From Alphaproteobacteria bacterium (GTDB lineage: Bacteria > Pseudomonadota > Alphaproteobacteria > SMXP01): a stretch of DNA of 64,000 nucleotides. Below the pieces are notes generated by a model that worked only from the letters and a program-made list of their open reading frames with translations, had not been told where the DNA came from and did no database searches. Both the position numbers and the translations under genes were made by a program. The first letter of the stretch is position 1. The number at the start of each line of letters is the position of its first letter. Location of the stretch: the NCBI GenBank assembly GCA_028285305.1, contig JANQPV010000025.1, positions 1-64,000 on the forward strand, written 5' to 3'. Of this stretch, positions 60,118-64,000 are shown piece by piece.

Positions 60118-61842
60118 ATGGCTGAACACGATCTGGTAATTCGAGATGGAACCATCATCGACGGGACCGGTGATCCGCGTCGATCAGGGGATGTCGCAGT
60201 ATCTGATGGCCTCATTACCGAAGTGGGCAAGATCTCTGGCCGTGGCCATCGTGAAATTGCTGCAGACGGGCGATTCGTTCAGCCGGGTTTTGTTGATATC
60301 CACACGCACTATGACGGCCAGGCCACATGGGACTCCCAACTTGCGCCTTCGAGTTGGCACGGCGTAACGACGGTGGTGATGGGCAATTGCGGCGTCGGCT
60401 TTGCGCCAGTCAAACCAACTGACCATGAACGTCTGGTTCAGCTGATGGAAGGTGTAGAGGATATTCCGGGTACAGCCCTTCATGAGGGTCTTCCCTGGGC
60501 GTGGCAGGAGTTCGAGGAATATCTGGACTATCTAGACGGGAAACCGCGCGATATTGATGTCGGCGCGCAACTCCCTCACGCGGCACTTCGCCTCTTCGTG
60601 ATGGGAGAAAGAGGCGCTGCCCGTGAACCGGCCTCGGCCGACGACATAAATGCGATGGCAGACATTTCTCGCCAAGCAATTGAGGCGGGCGCGTTAGGAT
60701 TCTCGTCCTCTCGCACGGTCCGTCACAAATCGTCGCTTGGAGAACCGACCCCAACCCTGAACGCAGAATTCGCCGAGCTCATTGGAATTGCAAAGTCAAT
60801 CGGATCAACAGGTCGGGGGGTCATCCAGCTCATAAGCGACTTCAAAGACTTCGATACCGAGTTTGAATTAGCGAAGGCAATGGGGCGGGAGTCGGGACGC
60901 CCGGTGTCAATATCGGTTGCCCAAACGTCCGCCGATCCGACCAAGTGGAAAAGGCTACTGGACGCAATGTCCGCGGAGACGGCCCGAGGCATAACAATGC
61001 GAGGTCAAGTGGGAGCCCGTCCTATCGGAGTTCTTCTCGGGCATTTGGGATCGGTTAATCCGTTTAAGGAGTGCCCAACGTATAGAGAACTTCGGTCGCT
61101 ACCATTTGCCGATGTCGTCAAAAGGATGAAAACCGAACCTGTGAGATCTGCCATCTTGCGGGAGATGGAAGAGCTTGGGCAAGCGAAGGGAAACCCGGCA
61201 CGGTCACCCTATCAGTGGGACAAAATCTATCCTCTCGGTGAGCCGCCAGTTTACGAACCTAATCCGATCACGTCTCTGTCGTATCAGGCGTTTGAACGAG
61301 GCGTTGCGCCAGCAGAAATTGCTTATGATTACATGCTGGGTGATGAAGGCAAGGCCTTGCTCTATATGCCCATCGCCAACTTTGTGGATTGGAATTTGGA
61401 TGTGGTTCGCGAGCAATTTCTACACGAAGCTTCTGTGCCTGGTCTATCGGATGGAGGCGCCCATGTTCGTACCATCTGTGATGTGAGCTTTCCGACAACG
61501 TTGATGCAATGGTGGGGTAGGGATAGGCCTCGCGGACGAATTCCTGTCGAACAGATCGTCGCAAAACAGTCGCGTGCGACCGCCGAGGCCGTTGGACTTT
61601 TCGATCGAGGTCTCATAGCACCGGGGCATAAGGCAGACATCAATGTGATCGACTTTGAGGCGTTGACACTGCATGGGCCAGAGATCGTCAACGATCTTCC
61701 GGCGGGAGGCAGCCGATTCCTCCAACGTGTTACTGGTATTGATCACACCTTCGTCTCCGGTGTTGAGGTTGCGAGCAATTCTGAGTCTAGCGGAGAACTG
61801 CCGGGGAGTCTCGTACGAGGCGGTAAAAGCGTGTGCCGGTAA
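60118..61842 (+). CDS. Amidohydrolase-superfamily protein, D-aminoacylase-like (paralogue)
   Basis: A 574-residue protein with the same architecture as 49684-51399: FVDIHTHYDGQATWDSQLAPSSWHG, VVMGNCGVGFAP and GLSDGGAHV. By eye well over half of aligned positions are identical, and the first 110 residues are much closer. The Lys/Asp-rich middle (about 330-420) differs most, probably at the substrate face. I use the ATG at 60118 with AAAGGAGAGGG upstream; an earlier frame start at 60100 is unsupported. It follows the PQQ gene by about 230 bp, in which no gene is seen. Confidence 0.88.
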   Translation: MAEHDLVIRDGTIIDGTGDPRRSGDVAVSDGLITEVGKISGRGHREIAADGRFVQPGFVDIHTHYDGQATWDSQLAPSSWHGVTTVVMGNCGVGFAPVKPTDHERLVQLMEGVEDIPGTALHEGLPWAWQEFEEYLDYLDGKPRDIDVGAQLPHAALRLFVMGERGAAREPASADDINAMADISRQAIEAGALGFSSSRTVRHKSSLGEPTPTLNAEFAELIGIAKSIGSTGRGVIQLISDFKDFDTEFELAKAMGRESGRPVSISVAQTSADPTKWKRLLDAMSAETARGITMRGQVGARPIGVLLGHLGSVNPFKECPTYRELRSLPFADVVKRMKTEPVRSAILREMEELGQAKGNPARSPYQWDKIYPLGEPPVYEPNPITSLSYQAFERGVAPAEIAYDYMLGDEGKALLYMPIANFVDWNLDVVREQFLHEASVPGLSDGGAHVRTICDVSFPTTLMQWWGRDRPRGRIPVEQIVAKQSRATAEAVGLFDRGLIAPGHKADINVIDFEALTLHGPEIVNDLPAGGSRFLQRVTGIDHTFVSGVEVASNSESSGELPGSLVRGGKSVCR

Positions 61843-61877
61843 GTGGCGAGGCCTACCAAAGGCGAGGGGTACTCAGC

Positions 61878-61891
61878 AGGCGTTAACGCCT
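61878..61891. promoter_or_regulatory. Perfect palindrome AGGCGTTAACGCCT
   Basis: A perfect 14-bp palindrome between the amidohydrolase stop and the SDR start. On the plus strand it is followed by TTGCGG, so it is a poor terminator. It could be an operator for the SDR-CMD unit. Only one copy was noticed. Confidence 0.35.
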
Positions 61892-61949
61892 TTGCGGCCG
61901 CCCGTGTTACGCTGCTTTGGGTCGTTGGGAAAAGAAGCTTTTCAAATCA

Positions 61950-62729
61950 ATGAACTATCAGCTCAAAGATAAGGTGGCAATCGTGTGTGGAGCGGGAGCT
62001 CCCGGCGATGGAATTGGGAATGGTCGAGCCGCTGCCATTTTGTTAGCACGGTTGGGATGCAAAGTGGCTGTCGTTGACCGCGAAGGTGAATCGGCCGAAA
62101 AGACTGCATTAATGATCCGGGAAGAAGGTGGAACTTCGCTTAGAATCGAGGCGGATGTCACATCCAGAGACGATTGCGAACGAATTGTACGCGCGACAAC
62201 TGAGAGATATCTCGGTATCGATTTGCTCGTAAACAATGTGGGCGTTGGCAGCCAAGGGTCGGTTGTGGCAGAGGACCCCGATCGATGGGATCGCGTCATG
62301 CAAATCAATGTCAAATCCGTGTTCTGGATGTCGCGATTTGCTATTCCTGAGATGATAAAAAGGGGTGGAGGTGCGATCGTTAACGTGTCTTCTATATCGG
62401 CATTCAGACCACGCGGCCTCACGGCCTATTCAACCTCCAAAGGCGCGGTGATTGCGATGACACGCGCCATGGCGGTAGATCACGCCCAACACGGGATCAG
62501 AGTGAACTGCGTGGCGCCTGGTCCGGTGCATACGCCTAGGATTGAAGCTTATGGTCTTGGTGAGGAACATCGAAGGCTCCGAAAAGAAGCGTCACCATTG
62601 AAAATTGAAGGGACCGGCTGGGATGTGGGAAATACAGTCGCGTTCCTACTGTCTAACGCTTCGCGTTACATCACCGGGCAGACTATTGTGGTTGATGGGG
62701 GCGTTTCGCTCGTAGCTGCCGAACGATAA
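61950..62729 (+). CDS. Short-chain dehydrogenase/reductase (SDR)
   Basis: A 259-residue classical SDR. The cofactor motif is GAGAPGDGIGNGRA, longer and looser than the usual TGxxxGIG; then come NNVG, the Ser in NVSSIS and Tyr-x3-Lys as YSTSK. The Asp in VAVVDREGE favours NAD+. The C-terminal ITGQTIVVDGG is standard. The ATG at 61950 gives the family N-terminus; upstream frame extension is unsupported. It precedes the CMD-like gene by 15 bp. It probably oxidises a hydroxyl group in the neighbouring pathway. Confidence 0.9.
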   Translation: MNYQLKDKVAIVCGAGAPGDGIGNGRAAAILLARLGCKVAVVDREGESAEKTALMIREEGGTSLRIEADVTSRDDCERIVRATTERYLGIDLLVNNVGVGSQGSVVAEDPDRWDRVMQINVKSVFWMSRFAIPEMIKRGGGAIVNVSSISAFRPRGLTAYSTSKGAVIAMTRAMAVDHAQHGIRVNCVAPGPVHTPRIEAYGLGEEHRRLRKEASPLKIEGTGWDVGNTVAFLLSNASRYITGQTIVVDGGVSLVAAER

Positions 62730-62744
62730 CAGGAGATCCATACG

Positions 62745-63293
62745 ATGGCGCGTGTACCTTATCTGGGAAAGGATGATCTGCCGGAAGAGTATCATGATTT
62801 GCTCCAAAGGGATATAAACCTTGCAAAACTGTACGCTCATAGTCCGGAAGCGGGTCGTGGTCTTGCTCGTGTCGGTTACTGGATTAGATACAAATGCGAT
62901 TTAGACCCCCGGTTGCGAGAGCTGGCGATTCTTCAAGTGGGATATCTTTCCCGTACGCCTTATGAGTATTCCCATCACATAAAGATTGGCCGCGACTTCG
63001 GAGTATCCGATGATGACATTCGGGCAATCGCTTTGGAAACAGAAGGAGAAGAAAGCGATATTGATGAGCTCGCTGCGCTCGTTCTCCGGGGGGCGCGAGA
63101 AATGACCTCCGGCCTCGAAATGAAAGACGATACGTTCAAGGCGTTGCACAAAGAGCTGGGTGATGCAGGAATTGTCGATCTTACAATCGTGATAAGCTTC
63201 TACAACAGCGTTATCCGTTTTCTGACCAATCTCCGCATCGACGTAGAGGACGACTACTTACCGTTTTTGGAAGAGTTTCCACTCCCGGACTGA
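62745..63293 (+). CDS. Carboxymuconolactone decarboxylase-like protein
   Basis: A 182-residue CMD/AhpD-fold protein. The family stretch is LRELAILQVGYLSRTPYEYSHHIKIGRDFGVSDDDIRAI in outline: the His of YEYSHH is kept, but the family's Cys pair is absent (Leu-Ser-Arg). It is therefore not a redox AhpD. It is coupled to the SDR gene, as a CMD-like gene is to the enoyl-CoA hydratase gene in region A. AGGAG precedes the ATG. The exact reaction is unknown. Confidence 0.87.
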   Translation: MARVPYLGKDDLPEEYHDLLQRDINLAKLYAHSPEAGRGLARVGYWIRYKCDLDPRLRELAILQVGYLSRTPYEYSHHIKIGRDFGVSDDDIRAIALETEGEESDIDELAALVLRGAREMTSGLEMKDDTFKALHKELGDAGIVDLTIVISFYNSVIRFLTNLRIDVEDDYLPFLEEFPLPD

Positions 63294-63303
63294 TTTAGAT
63301 TTG

Positions 63304-63323
63304 GCGGTCTTTGTGCCGACCGC
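63304..63323 (+). terminator. Possible terminator after the CMD-like gene
   Basis: GCGGTC (63304-63309) and GACCGC (63318-63323) form a six-base-pair stem with an eight-base loop, followed by ATTTAAA. The T-run is weak. It lies 11 bp after the stop. Confidence 0.4.
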
Positions 63324-63556
63324 ATTTAAAGCGCTGCGATTGGCGGAAGATTCGTCCAAATCTGGAAACGCTTTATAGGAGTAAGCATACTACTTTCATT
63401 TTCTTATAAGGCCGATTCACACTATTGGGCTAGCCTACCTTATTGGCGAGATCATTCAGGTTCTGGCCTTTCACTTGACGCCATTCGGTCGCTGGAGCAA
63501 GCGGAGATTGAAACGGTTACTCCGTCTCGAGACGAGGACATCCTATTAGCCTGTAC

Positions 63557-64000
63557 TCAGTCCGGGAACCCAATGTAGCGAACGAAATTTTCATTTGGCT
63601 CCCGGTCCGACACGACTCGGTTTGCGGGAAAGCTGTCATCCGGATAACCCATTGCGATAGCGGTCATGATCACTTCCTCATCGGGTATGTTTGCGACTTC
63701 GCGTACGATGTTTGAGCGGGAGATGCCCTGTCCATTGACAACACACCCGATACCGCGATCCCAGGCGGAAAGAACGATACCGTAACACAGCGCACCTAGA
63801 TCGAAGTGACACGTTACGCCGGGGTCGAGGCAACGGTCATAGGTCAGTATGATGGAAACGGGTGCATCGAATTGCCGAAATCCGCGGCGAACCCAATCTT
63901 GGCGCTTTTCCGCATCATGGCGTTCGATTTTCATCTCGGCAAAAAGTTTCTTTGCGATGTCCACTTGTCTCTGTCGATGCAGTCCTTCGTAGGGTCCGTG
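63557..64000 (-). CDS. Nitroreductase-family FMN protein (5' end outside window)
   Basis: The C-terminal part of a nitroreductase-fold FMN enzyme. The frame stays open from the right edge: HGPYEGLHRQRQ precedes the internal GTG at 63964, so the gene starts beyond the window and at least 147 residues are seen. The segment DLGALCYGIVLSAWDRGIGCVVNGQG and the closing MTAIAMGYPDD are typical of the family's FMN-binding C-terminal half. It reduces nitro groups, quinones or an enone with NAD(P)H; the exact substrate is unknown. It faces the CMD-like gene across 263 bp without any gene. Confidence 0.87.
   Translation of the reverse strand, partial: HGPYEGLHRQRQVDIAKKLFAEMKIERHDAEKRQDWVRRGFRQFDAPVSIILTYDRCLDPGVTCHFDLGALCYGIVLSAWDRGIGCVVNGQGISRSNIVREVANIPDEEVIMTAIAMGYPDDSFPANRVVSDREPNENFVRYIGFPD

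Noticed and set aside
1-64000. Insertion sequence, prophage, toxin-antitoxin or CRISPR
   Set aside because: No transposase, integrase, phage structural gene, toxin-antitoxin pair or regularly spaced repeats were seen.

Overview
The window reads as a chromosomal stretch of a Gram-negative, probably alphaproteobacterial, environmental heterotroph. The pointers are two TonB-dependent receptors, a hemP-hmuSTUV haem locus, a quinohaem alcohol dehydrogenase, and many acyl-CoA, P450, SDR and luciferase-like enzymes of the kind found in sphingomonad-like degraders. The taxonomic call is inference. No transposase, integrase, CRISPR array, rRNA or complete tRNA was seen. The nitroreductase gene runs off the right edge.

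Region A (about 0.2-18.6 kb) is a catabolic island. A minus-strand block holds esterase, TetR, P450, 3Fe-4S-type ferredoxin, MDR reductase and luciferase-like oxidoreductase. An acyl-CoA synthetase diverges from it. A second minus-strand block holds a Cys-containing protein of unknown function, a divergent B12-dependent acyl-CoA mutase (large and small subunits) and an aldehyde dehydrogenase. A plus-strand series follows: MDR reductase, SDR, PaaA-like di-iron protein, luciferase-like oxidoreductase, CMD-like protein and enoyl-CoA hydratase, then a TetR on the minus strand. Three plus-strand promoters carry the same operator (perfect form ACTGACGCGTCAGT), so much of the island is probably one TetR regulon. 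The inferred theme is oxidation, CoA activation and carbon-skeleton rearrangement of a cyclic or branched substrate that cannot be named from sequence.

Region B (about 19.2-36.2 kb) is iron and haem metabolism. It has a tRNA 3'-end fragment, an MFS exporter with a small unknown protein, hmuR-hemP-hmuSTUV, bacterioferritin, its ferredoxin, a second small unknown protein that looks paralogous to the first, and two ABC half-transporters of the YbtPQ/IrtAB type followed by a VOC protein and a BAAT-like hydrolase. Five related dyads, read as Fur boxes, precede these units.

Region C (about 36.2-64 kb) is a second catabolic region: truncated aldehyde dehydrogenase, GPH-type transporter, TonB receptor, two HSL-type esterases, TetR, two aldo/keto reductases, P450, epoxide-hydrolase-like protein, two paralogous D-aminoacylase-like amidohydrolases, MBL hydrolase, two MFS transporters, AraC regulator, a remnant of a 2Fe-2S oxidase subunit, enoyl-CoA hydratase, PQQ alcohol dehydrogenase, SDR, CMD-like protein and nitroreductase. 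A second operator (AACTTGAATTCAAGTT) occurs exactly twice, with a degenerate third copy, and probably defines another TetR regulon.
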